From NCBI GenBank assembly GCA_020063545.1, contig JAGUUF010000137.1, positions 1-16,682 of the forward strand: 16,682 bases of DNA, given 5' to 3'. This stretch comes from Cytophagales bacterium. Lineage in GTDB: Bacteria; Bacteroidota; Bacteroidia; Cytophagales; Cyclobacteriaceae. Below are positions 6,052 through 13,226 of the stretch, in pieces (position 1 is the stretch's first letter; each line of letters starts with the position of its first letter). The position numbers were made by a program, and so were the translations under genes. The notes under the pieces are model-generated. The model was not told the origin of the DNA and searched no databases. It saw only the letters and a list, made by a program, of their open reading frames with translations.

Positions 6052-7935
6052 ATGAGCGACCAGGTACTACATGAATGCGGAATTGCCCTAATCCGCCTCC
6101 GTAAGCCCCTTTCCTACTACATTGAAAAGTATGGTCCGACTTACGGGATGAACAAGATGTACATCCTGATGGAGAAACAGCATAACCGCGGGCAGGATGG
6201 GGCCGGTATTGCCAATATTAAAATTGACCTGGAAGCAGGCCGCAGGTACATCAGCCGGTACCGATCAATGAAACAGCAGCCCATTGCGGCCCTCTTCAAA
6301 AAAATCAGCAAGAAGTACAGAAAGGCCCAGAAGGAAGGAAAAGAAAAATTCAGGGACGAAAAGTGGCTGAAAGAAAATGTGGCCTTTACCGGTGAACTGT
6401 GGCTGGGGCACCTGCGCTACGGTACCCATGGGCAAAACAGCATAGAAAGCGTTCACCCCTTTCTGCGGCAAAACAACTGGCGAAGCCGAAACCTGGTGAT
6501 GGCAGGAAATTTTAACATGACCAATGTTGATGAATTGTTCGACATACTGGTTAACCTGGGGCAGCACCCTAAAGAAAAAGTGGACACGGTAACCGTTATG
6601 GAGAAAATCGGCCACTTTTTGGATGAGGAAGTGCAGGGGCTTTTCGAGAAGTACAAAGACCAGTATTCCAACCAGGAAATCTCCGAAATCATTGAAAACG
6701 AAATCGACCTGCAGCGTGTGCTGAAGCGTGCCTGCAAGGATTTTGACGGAGGCTATACCATGGCCGGCTTAACCGGTTCAGGTTCGGCCTTTGTCATGCG
6801 CGACCCGAACGGCATCCGCCCGGCATACTTTTATGCCGATGATGAAGTAGTGGTAGTAGCATCCGAAAAGCCCGCCATAAAAACCGCCTTTAACATCAAC
6901 TATAACCAGATAGAAGAAATTACACCGGGACATGCGCTGATCATTACCAAAAGCGGAGAGCCGGGACTGTACCCGGTATTACCCCAGGGCGAAAAGAAGT
7001 CGTGCAGCTTTGAGCGCATTTACTTCTCCCGCGGAAACGATCCCGATATTTACAAAGAGCGTAAACAACTCGGCAGGCTGCTGGTGCCACAGGTACTCAG
7101 GGCCATCAATTTCGATTTAAAGAATACTGTCTTCTCCTATATTCCCAACACAGCCGAAACAGCATTTTACGGTATGATGGAAGGCATCGAAGATTACCTG
7201 ATTAAAAAGCAGAAAGAAGTAATCATTGAAGGCAAACCATCGGTTGACCCGGTTGAAGATGTGCTCTCCTTCAGGCCGCGCATCGAAAAAATTGTTGTAA
7301 AGGATGTGAAACTCCGCACCTTCATTACCGATGATGAACACCGCGATGAATTGGTAGCCCATGTGTATGATACCACGTACGAGGTAGTGCATAAGGGAAA
7401 AGACACCCTCGTAGTAATTGACGACTCCATCGTTCGCGGAACAACCCTTGAAAAAAGTATTTTGAAAATGCTCGACCGGCTTGAGCCGAAAAAAATTGTG
7501 GTTGTTTCATCCGCACCGCAAATCCGGTTTCCGGATTGCTACGGGATTGATATGAGCCGGATGGGCGACTTTGTGGCGTTCCGGGCAATTATCGATTTAC
7601 TCAGAGAAACCGGCAACGATTACCTGCTTGGCGAAGTATACGAAAATTGCATCCGTGCTGCAGGCGACAAGCATCCTGAGAATCACGTTAAACAGTTATA
7701 TGCACAGGTTGAGTACGAACAGGTGAGCCGTAAGATTGCCGAGATAATTAAGCCGGCCGAAATGAAGGCCGAACTCGAAGTGGTTTTTCAAACGGTTGAC
7801 AACCTGCACAAAGCCTGCCCCAACCACCTTGGCGACTGGTACTTTACCGGCAATTATCCCACCCCCGGTGGCCATAAAGTCGCCAACCGGTCGTACGCTA
7901 ACTACATGGAAGGAAAACTGGTACGGGCCTACTGA
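6052..7935 (+). CDS. Amidophosphoribosyltransferase-like protein (large PurF-family form)
   Basis: PurF enzymes take ammonia from glutamine and join it to PRPP to make phosphoribosylamine, the first step of purine synthesis. Both domains are present. The N-terminal class II glutaminase has the nucleophile candidate Cys9 in HECGIALIRL, the QHNRGQDGAGIA motif (43-54), GHLRYGTHG (119-127) and a GNF loop (152-154). The C-terminal phosphoribosyltransferase has CSFERIYFSRG (318-328) and the PRPP loop VVIDDSIVRGTT (454-465). Eight residues precede Cys9, recalling the cleaved propeptide of B. subtilis PurF. At 627 residues it is well above the usual 470-510; extra sequence lies around 55-112, 170-225 and 375-435. 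Similar long forms are familiar from Bacteroidota, where I believe a shorter PurF can coexist, so its exact role (main enzyme or paralogue) is open. It has its own promoter. Confidence 0.88.
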   Translation: MSDQVLHECGIALIRLRKPLSYYIEKYGPTYGMNKMYILMEKQHNRGQDGAGIANIKIDLEAGRRYISRYRSMKQQPIAALFKKISKKYRKAQKEGKEKFRDEKWLKENVAFTGELWLGHLRYGTHGQNSIESVHPFLRQNNWRSRNLVMAGNFNMTNVDELFDILVNLGQHPKEKVDTVTVMEKIGHFLDEEVQGLFEKYKDQYSNQEISEIIENEIDLQRVLKRACKDFDGGYTMAGLTGSGSAFVMRDPNGIRPAYFYADDEVVVVASEKPAIKTAFNINYNQIEEITPGHALIITKSGEPGLYPVLPQGEKKSCSFERIYFSRGNDPDIYKERKQLGRLLVPQVLRAINFDLKNTVFSYIPNTAETAFYGMMEGIEDYLIKKQKEVIIEGKPSVDPVEDVLSFRPRIEKIVVKDVKLRTFITDDEHRDELVAHVYDTTYEVVHKGKDTLVVIDDSIVRGTTLEKSILKMLDRLEPKKIVVVSSAPQIRFPDCYGIDMSRMGDFVAFRAIIDLLRETGNDYLLGEVYENCIRAAGDKHPENHVKQLYAQVEYEQVSRKIAEIIKPAEMKAELEVVFQTVDNLHKACPNHLGDWYFTGNYPTPGGHKVANRSYANYMEGKLVRAY

Positions 7936-7952
7936 CAGAACCGGTTACAGTA

Positions 7953-7988
7953 TTTTGGTTTTCTCTTGCCCTAAGTTTACTAACTTAG
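7953..7988 (+). promoter_or_regulatory. Possible promoter for the EVE-domain operon
   Basis: TTTTG (7953-7957) is separated by 23 bases from TAACTTAG (7981-7988), which matches five of the six fixed positions of TAnnTTTG. Initiation would fall some 10-12 bases before the ATG at 8006, similar to the other promoters here. The spacing is at the long end, so this is tentative. Confidence 0.3.
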
Positions 7989-8005
7989 CCCTAAAGCATT
8001 TTGTT

Positions 8006-8410
8006 ATGAACTTTTGGCTTGTAAAAACCGAACCGGAAACCTACTCATGGGATGACCTTATTCGCGATAAAAAAACAACATGGGATGGTGTGCGTAACTT
8101 CCGAGCGCGAAGCAACCTCAAAAAGATGGCCAAAGGCGACCTGGTTTTTGTCTACCATACCGGGGATGAAAAGGCCGTTATCGGGCAGGCCAGGGTAATG
8201 CGTGAAGCTTTCCCTGATCCGAAAGACAAGGACTGGGTAGCCGTTGAACTGGCCCCCCTGAAAAAACTTAAACGCCCGGTACCCTTATCAGAAATAAAAG
8301 CCAATAAGCGCCTTGCAAACATGACGCTGGTGCGGGTTGCACGGCTGTCGGTGCAGCCGGTTTTGCCGGAAGAATACGAACTTGTGTTAACCTTGAGTGA
8401 AGGTAAATGA
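8006..8410 (+). CDS. EVE-domain protein
   Basis: The whole 134-residue protein is one EVE domain, a PUA-like fold. Characterised relatives bind modified bases in DNA or RNA (the human relative is THYN1); the ligand of this one is unknown. Diagnostic features are the N-terminal NFWLVKTEPETYSWDDL, the WDGVRNFRARSNLKKM segment (26-41) that lines the aromatic cage, KGDLVFVYHTG (43-53), and AVIGQARV followed by the FPDP turn (57-72). The start at 8006 is the ATG directly before the conserved WLVKTEP. It is not part of a restriction enzyme or a multidomain protein here. Its stop overlaps the next start as ATGA (8407-8410), suggesting translational coupling to a gene for a secreted protein of unknown function. 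Confidence 0.92.
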   Translation: MNFWLVKTEPETYSWDDLIRDKKTTWDGVRNFRARSNLKKMAKGDLVFVYHTGDEKAVIGQARVMREAFPDPKDKDWVAVELAPLKKLKRPVPLSEIKANKRLANMTLVRVARLSVQPVLPEEYELVLTLSEGK

Positions 8411-10002
8411 TGCGTATAATCATTGTTATCGTCATCCTGTCCGCATGGGCAGCCGGCAACCTCCTTCATGGCCAGGTAAGCCAGCCTTCCCGCTTTGAAA
8501 AAGAGCAAAAATTCAACGATGAAGATTTCACAGTAATATCCCTTGAAGAAGCTGGTCTTGCCCTGGTGCGCGAAACCAAACAATACAAAGCGGGTAACCG
8601 AACCTGGGAACTTATTCTGCTGGACACCACCCTTACCGAACGTTATGCGCTGGATGTTGAAATCGACCAGCGAAAAACCCTGATCGGGTATGAATATGAT
8701 TCCGTTTTCTTTTACCTGCTGTTTAAATCGGGCGAAAGCCTTAAAACCATTCTGGACCTGGTGGCAGTAAATACCCGAACGGCCGAAATGAAACGAACCG
8801 AAATTAAACCGGAATTGGCCATTACCTTATCGCACTTCAGCAAGGTCGGAAACAACTTCGTCTTTGGCGGGTATGTGAACAATGAGCCTGCCGTGCTTTT
8901 GTTTGGCTCAGAACAGCAATCCCTTAAAATTATTCCGGGATTCTTTCAAAAGGAAACCGAACTGGTTGAAGTGCGGGGAAACAAGAACAATACCTTTAGT
9001 GTTATTCTTATTGACAGGAGCCAGCGCGATAACCGTAAGCTCTTGTTTAAGATCTTCGATTCGCATGGGAAAGAATTGCTGGAGGATGTGATTGCCATTG
9101 AAGGGAAGCGGTCGTTGCAAACCGCCATCGTCAGTTCGCTGGTGCGCGATGATTTGATTTTGCTGGGCACCTGGGGCGGGATGAACTCCCGGCAGTCGGC
9201 CGGGTTTTACGGGGTACCGGTTGAGCCGTTTGCCGATCAGGCCATAACCTATACTGCGTTTGCCGAAATGGAGAACTACCTGGGTTACATGAAGGAAAAT
9301 AAACGAAAGCGAATCACACAAAAGACAAAAGCCGACCTGCTGGCCGGGCGCATACCCGATTTTATCAACTACATCCGGCCGCTGAAAATAAAGGAATACA
9401 GCAAGGGCTTTTTGCTGCTGGCAGAGGTTTTTGTACCCGCCTCTGCTTCAGTTCCCTTCAGAGACAATTACCCGTATTACGCGCCATACCCAACCCCGTA
9501 TTCGTACTACGGCCCCTATTACGGAAATTACCCGTCTTATTACAACCGCATGTATAATCCGTATTATTATGGGAATGACACCATGCGGGGGGCCTCTGAT
9601 GAAATAAAAGTTACCCGCAGCATTGTGGCTTCCTTTACACCGAAAGGCGAAGTGGCATGGGATCAGGCAATGGAACTGGATAACATAAGGCTCACGTCAT
9701 TGGAACAAGTAACTGATTTCTGCCTTACTTCAGAGCACTTATATATCATGTATAAAAAAGATACGGACGTTCGTATAAAAAAAATCGACCTCGAAACCAA
9801 TGAGGTTACCGAATTAACAGAACGCCTGCGGTTGCAGTCAGAGACAGACCAGTTACGTTCTGAACGCGAACAACAAGGTGGAATACGGCATTGGTATACC
9901 TCAGCTTTTTATGTGTGGGGCATTCAAACCGTTCGCAACACTGCAAATAAGGAAGATGGGACGAAACGCGTTTTCTATGTTAACAAGATTGCTGTGCAGT
10001 AG
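8407..10002 (+). CDS. Secreted protein of unknown function, paralogue 1 (tyrosine-rich insert)
   Basis: I do not recognise the family. The 531 residues start with a clear signal peptide (IIIVIVILSAWAAGNLL, cleavage near HGQ), so it should reach the periplasm or beyond. No T9SS tail, lipobox or later transmembrane helix is visible. The body is rich in beta-type segments and reads like repeated strands of a propeller or barrel, but this is only an impression. Residues 355-388 hold 16 tyrosines in 34 positions, mixed with Pro, Gly and Asn. The protein shares several blocks in order with the next gene: PGFFQKETELVEV, FAEMENYLGYMKENKRKR, LLLAEVFVP, GEVAWDQAMEL and a C-terminal FYVNK. The start codon overlaps the stop of the EVE gene. 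Another in-frame ATG at 8410 is equally possible. Confidence 0.85.
   Translation: MMRIIIVIVILSAWAAGNLLHGQVSQPSRFEKEQKFNDEDFTVISLEEAGLALVRETKQYKAGNRTWELILLDTTLTERYALDVEIDQRKTLIGYEYDSVFFYLLFKSGESLKTILDLVAVNTRTAEMKRTEIKPELAITLSHFSKVGNNFVFGGYVNNEPAVLLFGSEQQSLKIIPGFFQKETELVEVRGNKNNTFSVILIDRSQRDNRKLLFKIFDSHGKELLEDVIAIEGKRSLQTAIVSSLVRDDLILLGTWGGMNSRQSAGFYGVPVEPFADQAITYTAFAEMENYLGYMKENKRKRITQKTKADLLAGRIPDFINYIRPLKIKEYSKGFLLLAEVFVPASASVPFRDNYPYYAPYPTPYSYYGPYYGNYPSYYNRMYNPYYYGNDTMRGASDEIKVTRSIVASFTPKGEVAWDQAMELDNIRLTSLEQVTDFCLTSEHLYIMYKKDTDVRIKKIDLETNEVTELTERLRLQSETDQLRSEREQQGGIRHWYTSAFYVWGIQTVRNTANKEDGTKRVFYVNKIAVQ
9469..9570 (+). repeat. Tyrosine/proline/glycine-rich low-complexity segment
   Basis: Codons 355-388 of the secreted paralogue 1 encode 16 Tyr among 34 residues in irregular YY, PYY and GPYY units. 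The aligned part of the neighbouring paralogue has no such run. It is probably an exposed, flexible or adhesive loop; this is inferred from composition only. Confidence 0.8.
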
Positions 10003-11467
10003 CCTGCTCGGTACAGTGGTGCTTGCCGGTTATGCCCAATTGCAACAGACCAGGCGGTATGAAATCCCGGTTTCCGACCGGGATGGCGAGTATAACGTTG
10101 CCTCGGCCAAGACCAACGGGGCACTTATTTATCGCTACGGTACGGCACGGAAAAACGATTACCTGGATTTAATTCATATCGACACGGCATTTAACGAAGT
10201 ATGGAAAAAGCAGCTTATACTGGAAAAACAGTTTAAACTTGCCCACCAACGCACATTGGGTAACCGGCAATACCTGCTGTTTCATCACCGGCAGTTTGCC
10301 ACTATTAATTTTCATCTGTACATCGTTAACCTGAAAGATGGAGTCAATTCCAAATATGAAGTAGAAAATTATATTCCATTTATGCCCACCCACTTTGAAG
10401 TTACCTCAACCGGAGCATTGATAGGCGGTTATTATATCGGCCGGATTCCGGTAGTACTGTTTTTTAATTTTACCACACTCAAAACCATTGTATTACCTGG
10501 CCTTTTTAACGAAACCGGTGAGTTGGTTCAAATCCAGGTAAATGATGACGAAAGTTTTCAGGTGCTGATTGGTGCCAAAAACGTTATGAAACAAAAAACC
10601 ATCTGGATAAAATATTACCAACCGGATGGCACACTTAAGCAAAATACTGCCCTTGTACCACCGGAAAACTCCAGCCTGCTTTTTGGCAAAGCCATTAAAA
10701 CCGAAAACGATAACCTGGTTATAGCGGGCACGTATGGTAACCGGACGTCAGAATACTCAACGGGTTTATTCATCGCAACCCTGAATGACGCGGGTGATCA
10801 AAATCAATACTTCTATCCCTTTGCCGACCTGGAGAATTTTTTTAGTTACATGAAGGCAAAAAGACAAAAACGGATAAAGGAAAAAATAGAGCGGAAGAAG
10901 ATCCAGGGCAAAAAAATAAGACTACAGTATCGTATCCTTGTGCACGAGTTGGTTCTTCAGAATAACCAATACCTGTTGCTGGGCGAGGCCTTTTACCCGG
11001 TATATAAACGCGATGACCGCAATGATTACGGGCTTGCCACTTCATTTGCCGTACCCTATGTTTTTGATGGTTATCGTTACACCCACGCCATTGTTATCGG
11101 TTTTAACAAACAAGGTGTACTGCAATGGGACAATAGCTTCGAAATTAACGACATCAAAACCTTTACGCTCGACCAGTTTGTTAAAATGGACGCACAGCAA
11201 AGCAAAATCGCGTTGCTGTATTTGTTCGACAACCGCATCCGTACCAAAGTTCTGCAAGGCAACAATGTGCTGGAAGGCAAAAATTATAACCCGCTTAAGC
11301 TCGACTACCAGGCTGAAAAGACTGAAGCAGATGAGGCAGACATCCGCAGGCTCGATTACTGGTATGGTGGCAACTTTTTGGCTTACGGAATTGAGCGCCC
11401 GCCCAGCCGGTCCATGTCACGATCACGGCAACGCCTGTTCTTCGTCAACAAAGTAAGCTATCGGTAA
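9956..11467 (+). CDS. Secreted protein of unknown function, paralogue 2
   Basis: About 503 residues from the ATG at 9956, with an alternative at 9977 (496 residues). Both give a signal peptide with the core LLCSSLLGTVVLAG and probable cleavage after GYAQ. The gene starts inside the 3' end of paralogue 1 (47- or 26-base overlap, different frame). Collinear similarity to paralogue 1 runs through most of the length: PGLFNETGELVQI, FADLENFFSYMKAKRQKR, LLLGEAFYP, GVLQWDNSFEINDI and a C-terminal FFVNKVSYR. The identity is low, so the duplication is old. A basic stretch follows the second block (KRQKRIKEKIERKKIQGKK). The Tyr-rich insert of its partner is missing. No enzyme motif was recognised. Both are probably made from the EVE-gene transcript and may act together. 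Confidence 0.85.
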   Translation: MGRNAFSMLTRLLCSSLLGTVVLAGYAQLQQTRRYEIPVSDRDGEYNVASAKTNGALIYRYGTARKNDYLDLIHIDTAFNEVWKKQLILEKQFKLAHQRTLGNRQYLLFHHRQFATINFHLYIVNLKDGVNSKYEVENYIPFMPTHFEVTSTGALIGGYYIGRIPVVLFFNFTTLKTIVLPGLFNETGELVQIQVNDDESFQVLIGAKNVMKQKTIWIKYYQPDGTLKQNTALVPPENSSLLFGKAIKTENDNLVIAGTYGNRTSEYSTGLFIATLNDAGDQNQYFYPFADLENFFSYMKAKRQKRIKEKIERKKIQGKKIRLQYRILVHELVLQNNQYLLLGEAFYPVYKRDDRNDYGLATSFAVPYVFDGYRYTHAIVIGFNKQGVLQWDNSFEINDIKTFTLDQFVKMDAQQSKIALLYLFDNRIRTKVLQGNNVLEGKNYNPLKLDYQAEKTEADEADIRRLDYWYGGNFLAYGIERPPSRSMSRSRQRLFFVNKVSYR

Positions 11468-11485
11468 AGTATCGGCATAATCGCG

Positions 11486-11493
11486 TATATTTG
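11486..11493 (+). promoter_or_regulatory. -7 promoter element for pyrR-pyrB
   Basis: TATATTTG is a perfect match to TAnnTTTG. No TTG is found at the expected -33 distance, so the promoter is incomplete by consensus. The motif ends nine bases before the pyrR ATG (11503), implying an almost leaderless transcript. The 6-bp inverted repeat GCATAA (11475-11480)/TTATGC (11501-11506) surrounds it. Confidence 0.45.
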
Positions 11494-11502
11494 CCCCGGC
11501 TT

Positions 11503-12042
11503 ATGCAGAAAAAACTTATTCTTGATTCCGATCTGCTTGATATTACCATAAGCCGCCTTTGCCAGCAACTTATTGAAAATCACAGCGATTTTGCCGATTC
11601 GGTCATTATCGGTTTGCAGCCCCGCGGCATTTACCTTGCCGATCTCATCCGGCAGAAATTAAAGAAACTTGCCGGAAAGGAGGTACCTGTAGGTTATCTT
11701 GACGTAACCTTTCATCGGGATGATTTCAGGAGAAGGGAGATTACCAAAGCCAGTGAAATCCGGATACCCTTTATTATCGAAGAAAAGAAAGTAATCCTGG
11801 TTGATGATGTGCTGTTTACCGGGCGCACGGTAAGGGCAGCCCTGGAAGCCATGATTGCGTTCGGTCGCCCTTCGAAAGTGGAACTACTGGTACTGATTGA
11901 CAGGCGGTATAACCGCGACCTGCCGATTGCCCCGGATTATGTGGGCAAAACCGTTAACACGGTTCAATCACAAAAAGTCCTTGTTGAGCTTGTGGCCCAG
12001 GGTCATCAGCAGAATAAAATATGGCTGATAAATAAAGATTAA
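11503..12042 (+). CDS. pyrR: PyrR-type uracil phosphoribosyltransferase / pyrimidine regulator
   Basis: PyrR proteins have a type I phosphoribosyltransferase fold; in Gram-positive bacteria they bind pyr mRNA to control attenuation and also make UMP from uracil and PRPP. The 179 residues carry the PRPP loop VILVDDVLFTGRT (97-109), GLQPRG (37-42), the YLDVTFHRDD hood segment (65-74) and the PyrR-specific LIDRRYNRDLPI and DYVGKTVNTVQSQKV segments (131-159). I chose the ATG at 11503 over an in-frame TTG at 11491, because MQKKLILDSD matches the family N-terminus and the TTG lies inside the -7 promoter element. pyrB follows after one base. There is no room upstream for an attenuator leader, so any regulation by this PyrR must act elsewhere or by another means. 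Confidence 0.93.
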   Translation: MQKKLILDSDLLDITISRLCQQLIENHSDFADSVIIGLQPRGIYLADLIRQKLKKLAGKEVPVGYLDVTFHRDDFRRREITKASEIRIPFIIEEKKVILVDDVLFTGRTVRAALEAMIAFGRPSKVELLVLIDRRYNRDLPIAPDYVGKTVNTVQSQKVLVELVAQGHQQNKIWLINKD

Positions 12043-12043
12043 G

Positions 12044-12970
12044 ATGTCGCGATTGAGTCAGAAACACCTTTTAGGAATTAAAGACCTAACCGAAAAAGAC
12101 ATTGAACTTATCTTTGAAACAGCCGATACGTTTAAGGACGTATTAAACCGTCCTATTAAAAAAGTCCCGTCTCTTCGCGATGTAACCATAGCAAATATTT
12201 TTTTCGAGAACTCAACACGTACACGCTTATCGTTCGAACTGGCAGAAAAACGATTGTCAGCCGATGTGGTTAATTTTTCTACATCCACCAGTTCCGTAAA
12301 GAAAGGTGAAACTTTGTTGGACACCGTAAACAACATCCTGGCCATGAAAGTGGATATGGTGGTGATGCGGCACGCCAGCCCCGGGGCACCCCACTTCCTG
12401 GCACGGCACATCAACGCCAACATTATCAATGCTGGCGATGGCACCCATGAACATCCTACACAGGCCCTGCTGGATACATACTCGATAAGAGAAACACTGG
12501 GAACAGTAACCGGAAAAAGGGTAGCTATAATTGGCGATATCCTCCACTCGCGGGTTGCGCTCTCTAATATCTTTGCGCTTCAAAAACTAGGCGCCAAAGT
12601 ATTGGTGTGTGGGCCGCCTACGTTGCTGCCCAAATTCATTAAAAACCTTGGCGTGCAGGTTGAGCTGGATATTAATAAAGCGTTGGAATGGTGTGATGTT
12701 GCCAATGTATTGCGCATTCAGTTGGAGCGCCAGCAACTGAAATACTTTTCCTCCCTTCGTGAGTACGCCTTGTACTATGGCATCACAAAAGCCCGGCTTG
12801 ACTCACTTAAGAAGCCAATCATCATCATGCATCCCGGGCCAATAAACCGCGGTATTGAACTAAGCAGCGATGCGGCCGACTCGGCTCACTCCATTATCCT
12901 CGACCAGGTAGAAAACGGAGTGGCCATTCGGATGGCCGTGCTTTACCTGTTGGCCGGGGTTACAGCCTGA
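12044..12970 (+). CDS. pyrB: Aspartate carbamoyltransferase catalytic subunit
   Basis: PyrB joins carbamoyl phosphate to L-aspartate, the committed step of pyrimidine synthesis. The 308 residues are full length. The carbamoyl-phosphate site FFENSTRTRLSFELA (53-67) is intact, followed by the SSVKKGE loop (83-89) with its lysine, RHASPGAPHFLA (109-120) and HPTQALLDTYSI (137-148). The aspartate domain shows GDILHSRV (164-171), RIQLER (224-229) and HPGPINRG (263-270). It is separated from pyrR by a single base, so the two are cotranscribed and probably coupled. No regulatory subunit gene (pyrI) is adjacent, as expected for the unregulated trimer type, although one could lie elsewhere. Its stop is ten bases from the stop of the opposing large gene, with no terminator between. 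Confidence 0.97.
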   Translation: MSRLSQKHLLGIKDLTEKDIELIFETADTFKDVLNRPIKKVPSLRDVTIANIFFENSTRTRLSFELAEKRLSADVVNFSTSTSSVKKGETLLDTVNNILAMKVDMVVMRHASPGAPHFLARHINANIINAGDGTHEHPTQALLDTYSIRETLGTVTGKRVAIIGDILHSRVALSNIFALQKLGAKVLVCGPPTLLPKFIKNLGVQVELDINKALEWCDVANVLRIQLERQQLKYFSSLREYALYYGITKARLDSLKKPIIIMHPGPINRGIELSSDAADSAHSIILDQVENGVAIRMAVLYLLAGVTA

Positions 12971-12980
12971 AAGGATTTGC

Positions 12981-13226
12981 TTACTTCACAACAAGTTTTT
13001 GCTGAGCCACCGCCACCGGACTCTGAATGCTTACCATGTACACACCATGGGCCAGTCGGGCAGGCAAGGTTACCTGCTGGTTAAGTTCATTTACCTGCAG
13101 AATTTCAGAATGAACCACTTTACCCTGCATATCATAAATAGTAACCTTGACCGGTTTATCTAGTTCGGCACCTGTGAGTTGAAGTGTAAAGTTCTCTCCG
13201 TTAGACGGATTCGGGTAAATGCGCCA
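12981..13226 (-). other. T9SS C-terminal sorting domain (coding segment)
   Basis: These 81 codons plus stop encode a type A Por secretion tail: WRIYPNPSNGENFTLQL, then a KVTIYDMQGKVVHSE strand pair, ARLAHGVYMVSI and a basic end QQKLVVK. In known cases this domain directs transport through the T9SS and is cleaved on export. It implies that the genome encodes a Por/Gld secretion machine, which is not in this window. Confidence 0.9.

Noticed and set aside
11475..11506. GCATAA/TTATGC inverted repeat around the pyrR -7 element as an operator
   Set aside because: A 6-bp repeat with a 20-base gap is likely to occur by chance, so I mention it only within the promoter entry.
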